A DNA stretch of 64,000 bases, from contig NC_084941.1 in NCBI RefSeq assembly GCF_958298935.1, forward strand, positions 13,614,001 through 13,678,000, written 5' to 3'. Under the pieces are notes generated by a model. It did not search any database. It had not been told where the DNA came from and was given only the letters and a program-made list of their open reading frames with translations. Positions 24,791 to 35,259 of the stretch are shown in pieces; within the stretch, counting starts at the first letter, position 1, and each line of letters starts with the position of its first letter. The position numbers and the translations under genes are program-made. Source of the stretch: Phragmites australis. Its lineage: Eukaryota; Streptophyta; Magnoliopsida; Poales; Poaceae.

Positions 24791-25282
24791 CCTCCTTCCC
24801 TTCTCCTTCCTCCTCCTCCTTCTCCTTCTCCTACATCCTCCCTTCTTCCTCCTCCCTTCCTCTTCCCTTCTTCCTCTTTTCTCTTATCTCTTCTCCTCTC
24901 TGCTGGCGTGCACCAATGCAAATGAAACAGCGTAGCGTGTGAGTGTAGGGGCGGGGTGATATAGGGGGGCCGGAATTTTCGTCGTCCCGTTCGGCGAAAA
25001 TAAAGTTTTCACCGTACGTTTGGCGATGACTAATTTTCGCCAAACCGTATGACGAAAATTACCTCGAAACTGCAGCCGTGCACCCCATGCCTTTCGTCGG
25101 CGCCACATCACCTATTTTCGCTATATGATTTGACGAAAATAATATTTTCACCATACGGTAGGACGAAAATATGTTTTCGCCAACCCGTTGGGTGAATAAG
25201 TATTATTTTTGGAGTTTCCTTATTTTTGATATTATTTCTATAATATCTGTAAAAAAGGTAATATTAAAAAATTCTCCGAACA

Positions 25283-25765
25283 GGCTCACATTGCAGCCTT
25301 CTCTACAAGTCTGACTACGTGCCGCTTCTGCAGTTCTTACAGAGCCCAATCAAATCAGCAAATATATTTTTTAAAAATAATGTTTCAAATAATCCCAAGA
25401 AAAACATAACATTTACAATTTCTTCTAAATCTAGCGAGCCGGTGCAACACATGACAAAATAAGCCATTGTTTCGTTACCTGCAATGATCGCATTGTCCAA
25501 TTCCTGTAGCAGGTCGCTGATGGATGCGACGAAGGCGGCATTGGAGGTTCTCTGTCGCAAGAGAATGTAAAAGAGAAGGGGAAAAAGAAACTTCACAATC
25601 CAATCAATGAAACTTTCGCTGCTAAGATTATTACAGAGATCAAACATTGCCAATGAATCCGGCTCTGACTTTTAGCCGTCGTCATCCTCTCGATAGGATA
25701 GGTTCGGCGAGAGCCCATCGAGAAGACGTTGTCAAGCTTAGCGACGTGGCAGGAGATTTAGAGGG
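25283..25765. repeat. Duplicated segment, copy 2, third piece
   Basis: This matches about 3960-4445 of copy 1, resuming with GGCTCACATTGCAGCCTTCT directly after the MULE target repeat. It contains a minus-strand frame (25653-25315) beginning MAMFDLCNNL, the counterpart of the exon fragment in copy 1. The homology stops near 25765. Confidence 0.85.
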
Positions 25766-25778
25766 GCGTTGCACCGTA

Positions 25779-25876
25779 CCGATGAATAGTATCACGATCA
25801 GATAAACAATATCTCCGATCAGATAAATAGTGCTTCGATCAGTGAACAATATTTCCGATCAGTGAATAGTACCTAT
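25779..25876. repeat. Short tandem repeat, about 20-21-bp unit, 5 copies
   Basis: Five successive units begin CGATCAG or CGATGAA and alternate between GATAAACAATATCTC, GATAAATAGTGCTT, TGAACAATATTTC and TGAATAGTACCT. The array lies right at the end of the duplicated segment. It may be part of the upstream region of an LTR promoter: a TATA-like CTTTATATATGAG follows at about 26160. Confidence 0.75.
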
Positions 25877-26480
25877 GTGATCACGATAAGTGGTCGCAAT
25901 CAATAGATCAGATAATCAACGACCACAATTTGTTCCTGCGGTTGGTCTTCGGGTAGATGGAAGAGTTGGTCGAATCCAAAAAGGCCAAACTACATTAAAG
26001 CGTATTCGGGTAGATATATGGGAGTTTTACGTGGTCAAATAGGAAATATCTGTTAGTTATAGAAAGTTTAGAGATCAGATAGATATAGTCGGATCATATT
26101 TGTAAGTCTTGTTCAGTTTGAATTAGGAGTCATGATCACTTATAGCTAAGACATCCTGTCCTTTATATATGAGAGGATCATGGCCAATTGAAGATATCAA
26201 TCAATCGATCAAACACATTTTATATTATCTTTCATCTTTTACCTATATTCTATAGTCCTCTTCTCTTTTCTCATATATATTCCTTCATGTTCTTGATCTC
26301 GACAACTAAGGATAAGCCACCGGTCATTCACACTCTGACTGGGTCCCTCTTGAGTGTGGATGACGACAAAACTCCGATGATGCAGCGCCATGACCAGGGT
26401 GCTCTGGGTGCCGCTCATCAGATATTACACACGAGTTGCTCAGTGTTTAGCGTGACAACTTTTCATGTTAACAATGGGTA
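25877..26480. other. Possible LTR remnant
   Basis: A TATA-like CTTTATATATGAG (about 26160) is followed by sequence ending GATCTCGACA near 26302, which could be an LTR end. I find no partner, target repeat or coding domain. The open frame 26188-26481 has no recognisable motif. I cannot define boundaries. Confidence 0.25.
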
Positions 26481-26572
26481 AGGTTTTGCAACTCGATGGC
26501 ATACACGGGATAAGTGATTTTTCAATGACATATATAGAATAAAAGAAAATTATAATAGTAAATAAAAAATGT

Positions 26573-26682
26573 TCTAAACAATAACAATTATGTAACTGGG
26601 TAGAAGACTAAAACCTCGATTAAATGGTCTAAACAATAGCAATTATGTAACTAGGTAGAAGACTAAAACCTCGGTGGGTAAA
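26573..26682. repeat. 55-bp tandem duplication
   Basis: TCTAAACAATAACAATTATG and GTAGAAGACTAAAACCTCG occur at 26573 and again, with few changes, at 26628. This gives a period of 55 bp and two copies. Confidence 0.85.
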
Positions 26683-26819
26683 ATTGTATGATCGAACAAG
26701 CCCACATATATTTGAAAAGGTAATATGGCTCATTCCATATAACCGTAGGAAGAGTGAGCGAGAGATATTGAATAGGAGTGGGCAACCGAGACGATTGGTG
26801 TTAAAGATGTCTAAATAAA

Positions 26820-27330
26820 CCGTGCAACATGGGCCGGCTCGAGACACAATACTCTTGGCACGGTACAGGCACGGCACGGTACGATGGCTAATAGGCTGGG
26901 CCGGCACGACACGACGATTTGAGCTGTGCCTGGGCTGGAGCCGCGGCATAACGAGCCGGTACGGCATAGCCAGTTTAACTGTTCATATTTTTGTAGTATT
27001 TTATATAATTTATTTAGATCTAATATCATGTATGATATATGATGTAATAGTAGTGTGTTTGACTCCCAAGTATAATGTCGGGTTTTCGATTCCGAATGAA
27101 AGCAAGTTTTTGTGATTTTTTTTAATTTTTCGCGGACTAACAGGCAAAAAAATCATCAGACCTACTATGCCACGAGCCGACATGACACGATCCGATCTTA
27201 AATGGGTCGTGTCTGAGCTAGAATCATGGCACGTAGGTCGACACGACACGATCGATATAGCTAATAGACCTAAATGAATCATACCTAAACAGATTGTGCC
27301 TCAATAAACCCGTACTGTACCGGACCGGAC
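26820..27330. mobile_element. Short element rich in GGCACGGCACG-type palindromic words (hAT-like?)
   Basis: Both ends are dense in related words (left: GGCACGGTAC, GGCACGGCACGG, GCCGGCACGACACGACG; right: CACGACACGATCG, CATGACACGATCCG, GGACCGGACCG) separated by an AT-rich centre. Such GGCACG/CACGCC subterminal clusters are common in grass hAT-type elements. I cannot establish terminal inverted repeats or a target duplication, so the class is a guess. Confidence 0.4.
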
Positions 27331-27435
27331 CGTCCATATAACCATCTCTGGTTAGTGCAGAGTTTGAACACCTGAGGACCACTGCGGCACAGAGGTCGAG
27401 AACCAGGCAAGGTGAGGCGAGGCCCGTGAGCACCA

Positions 27436-27773
27436 GTGGGGATGGCCGATGGCGTCACAACCAGCGCCGTCCCAGCACAGCAAGCGACGCCCTCCATCGG
27501 TGAGCAGTATCGTCCGTTAAGTTCTTTCCTAAATTACCTTATTATCCGATGGTTATGGCCTTATGGGCAAATAGATATAGATGAATCCGGAGAGAGTGTC
27601 GTCGTACCGTCCCAACAAAAAGCCATACTTTTGATGAGAGATTGAGATTTCTACCAACTTTTTTAGACCCAAATCACAGTAGCAGTTGATTGGTGTGTTG
27701 CTATGTTCTTGGCGAATGTTGCATGGACGCTAACAGCGCCCATTAAATAAACAATTTCGAAAGAATTCCAAAA
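27436..27773 (+). promoter_or_regulatory. Upstream region of the GIL1-like gene
   Basis: The proximal region before the CT-rich presumptive leader contains TTAAATAAAC (about 27744-27753), a weak TATA-like word about 30-35 bp before the leader. The assignment of a transcription start is inference from base composition. Confidence 0.3.
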
Positions 27774-29239
27774 ATGCCCCTCCCACCGTCTGACGCGCAT
27801 CCCCACCACTCAGTCCCCACTTCCACAGCCCCCGAGCTCATCAATCCTCGCCTCTTCCTTTCCCTTCCCCTCCGCCCGTCTCCATGCGTCCTTCCACCGG
27901 CGCGAAGTGCGGCGCGAACCTCAAAGCAGCTATTCTCCTGTAGCCTTCCACCTCGTCGTCCTCCTCTGCCCTGGAGTCGACTGGTGTGGAGTGGAGATCC
28001 GTCCGGTCTTCGATTGGCTCCTTCATTCGCTGGTAAGAAAGCCCTGGCTTTCACGGATAGATTTGTTCTAAGCGTAAGTTTGGTTCCGCAGGATCCTTTG
28101 TTTGCTTTTAGCGATCAAATCCAGATCTTTCTTGCTGGAGTGGATACCCCCATCCGTCCGACCAGTTTGCCGCCGATTTGTTTCCTCTGTACTGCCGGGT
28201 GCTAATTGCAGTTCATTTTCTAAGAATGTTGGGGTAATTGGTGCTACCCTATGATAGATCGAGATAGCAATAGTGTCACTTGAAATGGTCGCAACACGTT
28301 GTTTAGGAGTTCCCTCATCTTGTAAGTATTTCTTTGTTTGCTAAAGATGTTTGATGTAGGTGACCGGTAAACGGGGAAAAGGGTATAATTAAGAGCAATA
28401 TATTTTTGTGTATTCTTCCTTCGATTGTTTAGATTAGACCTGCAGATGAGCCTTCTTTAGACTACAAGACTTTGGATGAAAGTAAGGTATGATTAGGCTT
28501 CACGTGGTTCTTGCTTTGGGAGCAATAAACACATTTCGCCTGTGATGTGTGACGCTGAAGCTTGTCATTATGGGTCAACTTAGGTCGACTAAAAGAAGCC
28601 TTGTTAATATGGGTCTGCTACCTGTATAGAGGGAAGGAAATGATAGGTGTAGTTGAGATTATAATTGATGCGTCGTGTTGGTTCATAGCATTGGTGTTCC
28701 CTGTGTGGACTGCTTGTTGTGTAGTGTTACATAGCTCCACAGACTAAATGGGATAAATGGGTCCTGGTGTAGGAATTAAAAAAGGTGAGTAACTTCAAAG
28801 AATAAGCTCTGAATGTGTAAATTGTTGTTTGCGCCATGCATCTTGGAGGCTCTGACCAACAATTGTGTTAGTGTTAGCTACCCCACTTGATATTTTTTAT
28901 TTTCTTTTGCTCTTTGGGTTGGATGTGAACTGTGAAGATCTGCTGTTGAAATATGAAAAAATGTTTTGGAGAAATCAAAAGTGTGGCATGTTTACTTTGC
29001 TTGAATCACTTCTTTCATTGTTTTAGAATGTGAAGAACTGAAGTGCCTACTTATAAAGTAGCTTTTGATCCATTCATATGCTGGTCACGGTCAGGGAACA
29101 TCTGTTTACAGCTATGTTCTATGAAATTTAATCACTAGATGGAAATGTGTGACCCTGAGTTCAAAAGTGGTTTTGCAGGTGGATGTCAATTGGTTGCACA
29201 GTTGAAGACAGCAAACTTCTTTGATCCTGAGGGGAAGTT
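27774..29239 (+). other. Probable 5'UTR of the GIL1-like gene, with an intron
   Basis: A CT-rich, GC-rich tract (27774-28032) looks like a grass 5'UTR exon. It is followed by CTG/GTAAG at 28032-28037, a good donor. The only convincing acceptor before the start codon is TGGTTTTGCAG ending at 29178. A 5'UTR intron of about 1.15 kb (28033-29178) is therefore proposed. A second donor candidate, GCGTAAGT near 28071, cannot be excluded. No long open frame lies in the intron. Transcript data would settle the exon 1 end. Confidence 0.5.
29183..29224 (+). CDS. Upstream ORF (13 codons) in the GIL1-like leader
   Basis: Just after the proposed acceptor, an ATG opens a 13-residue peptide (MSIGCTVEDSKLL) that ends with TGA at 29222-29224, 15 nt before the main ATG and in the same frame as it. 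A second in-frame TGA at 29228-29230 also separates it from the main ORF. If the 5'UTR is spliced as proposed, scanning ribosomes meet this ATG first, so it could lower translation of the main ORF. Conservation is untested. Confidence 0.4.
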   Translation: MSIGCTVEDSKLL

Positions 29240-30508
29240 ATGATCCACCCAGGCTCTAAGGAGTCACAAAATTATGATAGCAATAACCAGAAAGTTCATC
29301 CTCAACCAATCGATGAAAATATGAATCAGAACGGAGACTCGATGGAAACTATGATCGGAAGGATATTCAACAACATATCCTCTTTAAAATCTGCATACAT
29401 TCAGCTGCAGGAAGCTCATACCCCATATGATCCAGACAAGATCCAAGCCTCTGATAAGCTTGTCATAGAGGAGCTCACAAAGCTTTCAGAACTCAAGCAT
29501 ACTTACAGAGAGAAAAATCCTAAGCCTGTAGCTGCATCACCTCAAGATTCACGCTTGCTTTCTGAAATACAAGAGCAGCAGAACTTGTTAAAAACATATG
29601 AGGTCATGGTAAAGAAGTTCCAGTCCCAGATCCAGACTAGAGATACTGAGATTACCCATCTACAGCAGCAAATCGATGAGGCTAAGCTCCGAAAGTCAAA
29701 GCTGGAGAAGAAATTGAAACAAAGGGGCCTGCTGAACAAGGAATCAGACGAATCTGATGAAGAAGAGAACTACTTTTCCATTGAGTTGACGCCAAGCTTA
29801 TTTACGTCTGCTGTTGATAGTTCGTACCAGTCTATACATGACTTTTCAAAGCCGTTGATCAACATGATGAAAGCTGCAGGCTGGGATCTTGATGCTGCTG
29901 CTAACGCAATCGAACCTGCTGTAGTTTACACAAGGAGGGTCCACAAGAAGTATGCGTTTGAATCCTATATTTGCCAAAGAATGCTCAGTGGGTTCCAAGA
30001 AGAGAGCTTTTCTGTCAAGGGTTCTAACATTAGTGTTTCCAATGAGGCTTTCTTCCATCAGTTCCTTGCAGTACGAGCGATGGATCCTTTGGATGTCCTG
30101 AGCCAAAACCCTGATTCAATTTTTGGGAAGTTCTGCAGAAGCAAATACCTGTTACTTGTGCACCCAAAAATGGAAGGTTCTTTCTTCGGTAACATGGACC
30201 AGAGAAACTATGTCATGAGCGGTGGCCATCCAAGGACACCTTTCTACCAGGCATTTCTAAAGTTAGCGAAGTCCATATGGTTGCTGCACAGGCTTGCATA
30301 TTCCTTTGATGCAAAAGTCAAGGTTTTTCAAGTTAAAAAGGGAAGTGAATTCTCAGAAATTCACATGGAAAGTGTTGTCAAGAACATCATCTTAGATGAA
30401 GGTGCAGAGAGGCCTAAAGTTGGCCTGATGGTGATGCCTGGTTTCTTGGTCGGGACTAGTGTGATACAGTCTCGGGTGTATCTTTCAGATGTCAAGTGTG
30501 CTGACTGA
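29240..30508 (+). CDS. GIL1/IRKI family protein (DUF641)
   Basis: A single uninterrupted frame of 422 codons. Residues about 35-95 (METMIGRIFNNISSLKSAYI onward) fit the N-terminal DUF641 region. Residues about 105-165 form a charged heptad-like coiled coil. An acidic linker (ESDESDEEENYF) leads into the conserved C-terminal GIL1/IRKI domain (about 180-420), with KPLINMMKAAGWDLDAAANA, SYICQRMLSGF, FCRSKYLLLVHPKM and a final VMPGFLVG...VIQSRVYLS. Arabidopsis GIL1 is needed for light-dependent gravitropic behaviour of seedlings and IRKI interacts with the receptor kinase IRK. This copy's exact role is inference. The start is well fixed: in-frame stops lie 4 and 6 codons upstream (29228, 29222). 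No membrane segment or signal peptide is seen. It is convergent with CutA1, whose stop is 1.4 kb away. Confidence 0.92.
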   Translation: MIHPGSKESQNYDSNNQKVHPQPIDENMNQNGDSMETMIGRIFNNISSLKSAYIQLQEAHTPYDPDKIQASDKLVIEELTKLSELKHTYREKNPKPVAASPQDSRLLSEIQEQQNLLKTYEVMVKKFQSQIQTRDTEITHLQQQIDEAKLRKSKLEKKLKQRGLLNKESDESDEEENYFSIELTPSLFTSAVDSSYQSIHDFSKPLINMMKAAGWDLDAAANAIEPAVVYTRRVHKKYAFESYICQRMLSGFQEESFSVKGSNISVSNEAFFHQFLAVRAMDPLDVLSQNPDSIFGKFCRSKYLLLVHPKMEGSFFGNMDQRNYVMSGGHPRTPFYQAFLKLAKSIWLLHRLAYSFDAKVKVFQVKKGSEFSEIHMESVVKNIILDEGAERPKVGLMVMPGFLVGTSVIQSRVYLSDVKCAD

Positions 30509-31240
30509 AGATGCTGCAGTTGCACGAGGAGATTGAGGGTCGTTTGTACCTTGGGAGATCAACTTATTGCATCAGATAAGGTGGAGGATTATGTGTCTGT
30601 CTTGTATGTGATGCTTCCTGTTGTCTCTCCAGAATGCTATTCCTGTGAAATGTTGGTGTCAATGCCTTTGTGAAAAAACCTTTGATGGGATTGTCATTTT
30701 CAGGACTATAATATATTTATGTTATTTCAGTTAGATTTTCATGTGCTCTGTAATTCAGTCCAATGTTTGGTCTGTACATATTATCAGTGTGGTTTGATAT
30801 TCTATGCGATGATTGTACAACCCCTTTCATCTTACACGTTTTTGCATAATCAGATGATTTTTATTGTAGCAGATGTGTGTACTGAAAGAGTTCTTGTGTT
30901 ACCTAGTTGTACGGTTGTACCTAGGTCTTTTGAGGTTCCATAACAGAATTGTCGAGGCATTTTGGAACTAGTTAAGATCATCTTCCAAACACAGTTGCTT
31001 TCCACCAGGGGATGACGGTACCGACTAACAAATGCTCAGGGTAACTAACCAATCTGTTTTATGTTACATGGAATTCTTATCTCACTAAGTGCTCCTTGAT
31101 AAACTGTTTGAGCAAAAATTCAAAATTGGTTGACGACGGTGTTCTGTTATATTAGTGCCTGACTGTTTTACTTCGTTTTCTTGCTTGTGGAAATTGGTTG
31201 GTTCCACCATATTCGAACCATGAAATGCGTCTTCATCCAA
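30509..31240 (+). other. 3' flank of the GIL1-like gene
   Basis: No coding frame worth reporting. The first 300 bases after the stop are T-rich, like a plant 3'UTR, but I see no unambiguous poly(A) signal. The region separates two convergent genes. Confidence 0.4.
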
Positions 31241-31365
31241 GAACATTTCTTATGCCTATGCTTATGGGCATCATTGGAGCGGAGAGACTGCTCCCTCTTC
31301 ACCCGAGTTCGAGTCCTGGAAGCAATTCAAGTTCCCATCAACTTTGACGAATGCCAGAGCTCGTA
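31241..31365 (+). repeat. Possible SINE remnant with pol III B-box-like word
   Basis: GAGTTCGAGTCCTGG at about 31306 matches the internal B box of tRNA genes (GGTTCGANTCC) well. A weak A-box-like TTATGGGCATCATTGG lies about 40 bp upstream. No tRNA cloverleaf can be drawn. A tRNA-derived SINE relic is the best guess. The 3' end and target repeats are not identified. Confidence 0.3.
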
Positions 31366-31949
31366 ACCAATTTTCTTTCTTAAAATTTAAAGAAGACACG
31401 TACACAATCAACCATGAATTTAGGCAAACCAATCGTCACCGTCCATTTTAGGGTGAAACTAGGCTATGAGAGACTTCAACAACGACAGGAAAAAATTTCA
31501 GGGCTTTTGCGTCGGACCTGGCCCCAGTGTCTGGCATGGAGTTGGCTGGAGGCTATGCCAGTGCTAACCAAAAGCTACTCCAATAATCCTTTCCCGAGTT
31601 TGGTGACAATTACAACAAAATCCTCCCTAGGATCCTATGACAGAAAAAGTAGTTTTATTCTGATGCAACTTTCCTTGAACAATGTGAGAATCAGACTGTT
31701 ACGTAGAACCATTAAAAGGTCATGGAATGGTGCTGAAAGTTGAGTCCCACAAACACAAATGAGAAGATTTCATGTACAAAGCTCTCTCCCATAGTCGCCA
31801 CTCAATTTATTCAACACAGGAGGCGATGAAGATTTGACAAATTCATCGAATCTTGCACATCTTACTACACAAGCGCAACCTCTGGAACTTATTACTCACT
31901 CTATTGCCAGGCACGTTGAGATCCATTGAAGAGCAAGCTACGGCAGACA
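31366..31949. other. Intergenic region and 3'UTR side of CutA1
   Basis: The plus-strand frame 31414-31743 has no recognisable motif and I reject it. The 200 bases next to the CutA1 stop codon are probably its 3'UTR, read on the minus strand. Confidence 0.35.
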
Positions 31950-34539
31950 TCAGTTTTCTCTAGTGCTGTTCTTGAGCCACTCCAGGTACTTCAGGTTGCC
32001 TCCTTTTATGGGCAGTGCGATGACTTCAGGAACACTGCATTGAAAGATCAATCTGTAAAACTCGGTAGAAGGCAATGCAACATGTTTGTTTTTATAACCT
32101 CTTGGTTCATACTGACAAACAGCATGAGCATGAAATATAACATGGAACTTACTCATACTCATGATTGGCTTTCACATGTTCAGTCAAGGCATCTAGAAGA
32201 GATTCCCTTGTTTTGATGATTAGCAATTCTTCACCATCACTTTGCACCTGAGAATGGATCGATTGTTGATCACTAAATGTTTGTAGTTAGTTAGCAGGTA
32301 AAAAGTTCATCTAAATGTGTTCAGCAAAACTATTGAACTGAGCAAAAAGTTAAATATCAAATTAACCAGGCCAGTAAAAGAGATCAGTATACCTTTCCCT
32401 CCCACCAGTAAACGGATTCAATGCCTGCAAAGAGCATTTAGACAATTATATGTTAGAAGACTAGCAAAATAGCAAATAAAAAGAGATGATATTCTGTTGC
32501 CCACAAAAACTCAACCAAGTATTCATGACAGGAACTATATAGAAAAGAGTAGAAGACAAGATCAAGACATAGATTACCTGTAAATCCATTTATTAAAAAG
32601 TCAAATGCAAATCTCTCAGTATAGTAATCCCATTTTCATGTTAGTACAGAGCACAACTTGAGAAATTAGACAACTGTTGCACCCAAGTCTGCACAGACAA
32701 GCAAGCATGCATCTGACAACATGTGCATACAGCAGATATCATTTTGCCCGCATCCACTCTTGTGAAAGCACGCGAGCAAAAGCTATTGCCCACAGATAAG
32801 CGGTCCTAACAAATGTCAGATGCTCCAAAGAATCCACTGATAAACTTGACAACCAATCATGTTGGTCTTCAGGTACCTTAACACAGGTTTGTATTTTTTA
32901 TTTCGACATAAGTTTAGTTTAGTTCACACTGGTTTCATCCGAGACCCATGTGACACGTATTGCGCAAATGCAGCTGAAACAGTTGTGTTTCACAGCACTT
33001 AACATGGCCAAATGTTGCTCGAGCAATCACAACACTGGCCGTGTTCTGTTTCTGATTACCTTTTAGAAATAAAAATTTCACATGGATATCCAGGTGAACA
33101 TCTTCTGTCGTATCACTTGTTACTGACATACTCATGGACACACAGATGATAGTATTATACAGTTACTTGACTAAACCGACACTCAACTGATGAATTTATA
33201 CTCAAGACATAGAGAAGTCAATCAGAGTGAAGATGATGTGCTTGCAGTACAACGAATGCTAAAAGATGGCTAATCAACAAAACTAGTCTACTTAGTTTTG
33301 ATGCATCTATAACTGCAAAGAAAGAAACAAGAGATAGGATATAGTTCACACCAGGCACTATGTTCACACAAGCAGCAAGCTTCTCACTAATAATGCTTCC
33401 AGCTAGCTTCTTGCCTGCAGATAAAAGAAGACAATCATTTTTAAAAGATCAAACATATCAAAACAAAATCATAGACCCAGCCAAAATGAAGAGCACCAGA
33501 ACAACACAATGGTGGCAATCTTTTTAAAAGATAGCAACTCAAAATACACAGTGCGACGTGGAAATGAGTTCCAGTTAATCATCTACTGGTGCAGGAAGAC
33601 ATGTGGCTGCTAGTTTGTAATTACATAAATGATAAAGGTAGCAGGTAACAGCAATATAAACGAGCTAGAATATAGGTCAAGTACCTGCCTCCCTATTTGG
33701 AACCGTCACATACACAACAATGGAAGGCACGGTGGTGGAAGTAGACTCCATTCGAACAGAGCTGAGGCTTCTGACCCTGCAAACTTTTCAAATTAGTGAT
33801 TGATCACCGACTACTCTACATAAACAAATTATACTAATCACACACTTCCTTAGGAATAACAACAGTTAAAATTGGAAATGCCAAAATTGAACAGTTAAAA
33901 TCCTGCAAAGCAAGATTGTACTTACTTTGTATCTCATTTCCCAAAAGTTATGCATGGTGACAGACAATTTTGCAGCCACTTTGGACAGACATTTCATTAA
34001 AATTACAGTGCAAGCATCAGATATATTTTCTTGTTATTTTTCCAATGTTCCTAACTTTAGACCAACCAAGCACCCTCGGACACAGATTCTAGGTAACAAT
34101 TCAAGGAAGAAAGCATCTATAGTAGAAATAACCTACTGATTAATTCGTTCATAGTTAATTGAGAACTATGAGAAATCAAGAAAACTAAACGCATTCCGAC
34201 AGTTCGAATCCTACAACCAAATCGCCCATTCCTATCACCAAACAACCAGCACATCCTTCTTGCCGATCCCTCCACAACTGGAGGCGCAGCCACCCGACCA
34301 AAGCACCAGCTACCAAGACACTCGAGTGGGTAGATATGGAGAGGAAGAGTGGACATTCACCGGAGGAAGGTCAGGCGGCGGTGAGAGAATGCACACCCCG
34401 CGACAGCGCCAAGGCTGAGGAAGAGCAGAGCTCCGGCGAGCGACGAGCGGCGGTGGACGAGGAGATGGGGCGGCCCTGCGGCGGCGGCGGCTGTTGGGGT
34501 GGAGAAGAGGGCACGAAGTGGGGTGGGGAGGAGTGGCAT
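31950..34539 (-). CDS. CUTA1: Protein CutA1, chloroplast-targeted (six exons)
   Basis: Minus-strand exons, in transcript order: 34539-34361, 33776-33685, 33414-33352, 32424-32393, 32247-32153 and 32034-31950. All introns are GT...AG, and exon phases join without a break to give 546 nt, 181 residues plus stop. Exon 1 gives an alanine-, serine- and arginine-rich plastid transit peptide ([15 protein letters not shown] onward). The mature part is the CutA domain: [15 protein letters not shown], then [40 protein letters not shown], and the diagnostic [14 protein letters not shown]...YLEWLKNST end. CutA proteins form very stable trimers that bind divalent metal such as copper. The plant function is not well defined. 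An alternative in-frame start 18 codons upstream (34593) is possible, but MPLLP is the likelier start. A decayed MULE sits 89 bp upstream. Confidence 0.95.
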
Positions 34540-34628
34540 CTTCTCGAAGCTTCCTTTTCTGTCTTTCGTGGGCCCGCTCTGGCCTGATTTCAAGCTGGGC
34601 TTAGTGGATCACCTAGGCCGCAGTGGCT
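34540..34628 (-). promoter_or_regulatory. CutA1 leader with a GGGCCCA motif
   Basis: Only 89 bp separate the CutA1 start codon from the end of the MULE. On the minus strand this stretch contains GCGGGCCCACG (about 34567-34577), a site II/TCP-like motif common near plant transcription starts. The remaining promoter must lie inside the transposon or in this short stretch. Confidence 0.45.
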
Positions 34629-35259
34629 GAGTTTTTTTAAATAATATTATTTTATTGAAAATTGTAAAAATAATAGCTAAATTCCAAAAATTGTAAGAAT
34701 AGGGACATGTCGATATACAGAATACCGACAAAGTACATATCAGTACTTTAAATGTTGACATCTTATGTGGCACTGGGCCCAGGGACTTGTCGGCATACGA
34801 AATATCGACAAGACGTATGCTCGGCTAAACAAGGTGCCACGTAGGCTTTGCGTGGAGCGTAATTGGCTGTCGGTACATGGAATGTTGATAGGTGCCATGT
34901 TAGGTATATCGGTATTCTGTGTGCCGACAGGCTTCTGTATATTCCATGATCACTGATTTCTCTCCCACGTGTGACCATACACAGAGCAAGCAACGATGAG
35001 CGGAAACGGCGAGCGTCGACGATGAGAGAGCAGCGCGGGGAGGTGGGTTGCGTGGGGTGGCCAGCGTGCGGCTTCGGGCGACGAGCAGAGCGGTGCCGGT
35101 AAGTTTTTTTCTTTTTTTAAATAGTTAGAATTAATTAGAAATTTAGGAGTAGTTAGAAAATTATAAAAAAAATTAGGAGTATGTATTGTCGTAGATTTGT
35201 ATAGTTGTTGGTGCATACGACATCTTGAAGCAAACTTCTACAAATAATTCAGGAGCAAT

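Larger units (their letters stand above)
20945..25277 (-). mobile_element. MULE-like DNA transposon with long terminal inverted repeats
   Basis: The left end CAGATTTTTTTAATATTA and the reverse complement of the right end GGAGAATTTTTTAATATTA begin long imperfect inverted repeats. They include ACAGATATTA, AATAATATCAAAAAT and CCAAAAATAATAC, then run into repeated palindromic words of the kind TTTTCGCCAAACCGTACGG on both sides (20990-21230 and 24965-25200). GAACA flanks both ends (20940-20944, 25278-25282), and copy 1 shows one such site (GAAGA) near 3957. The 5-bp duplication is shorter than the 8-11 bp usual for Mutator, so the exact edge is uncertain. Internally it carries minus-strand remnants of a GRF-like zinc-finger ORF and a plant-mobile-domain protein tail. 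I see no transposase, so it is non-autonomous. Confidence 0.75.

Noticed and set aside
31414..31743. 109-codon plus ORF between the two host genes
   Set aside because: No motif or exon signals, and it lies in the region between convergent genes. Probably chance.
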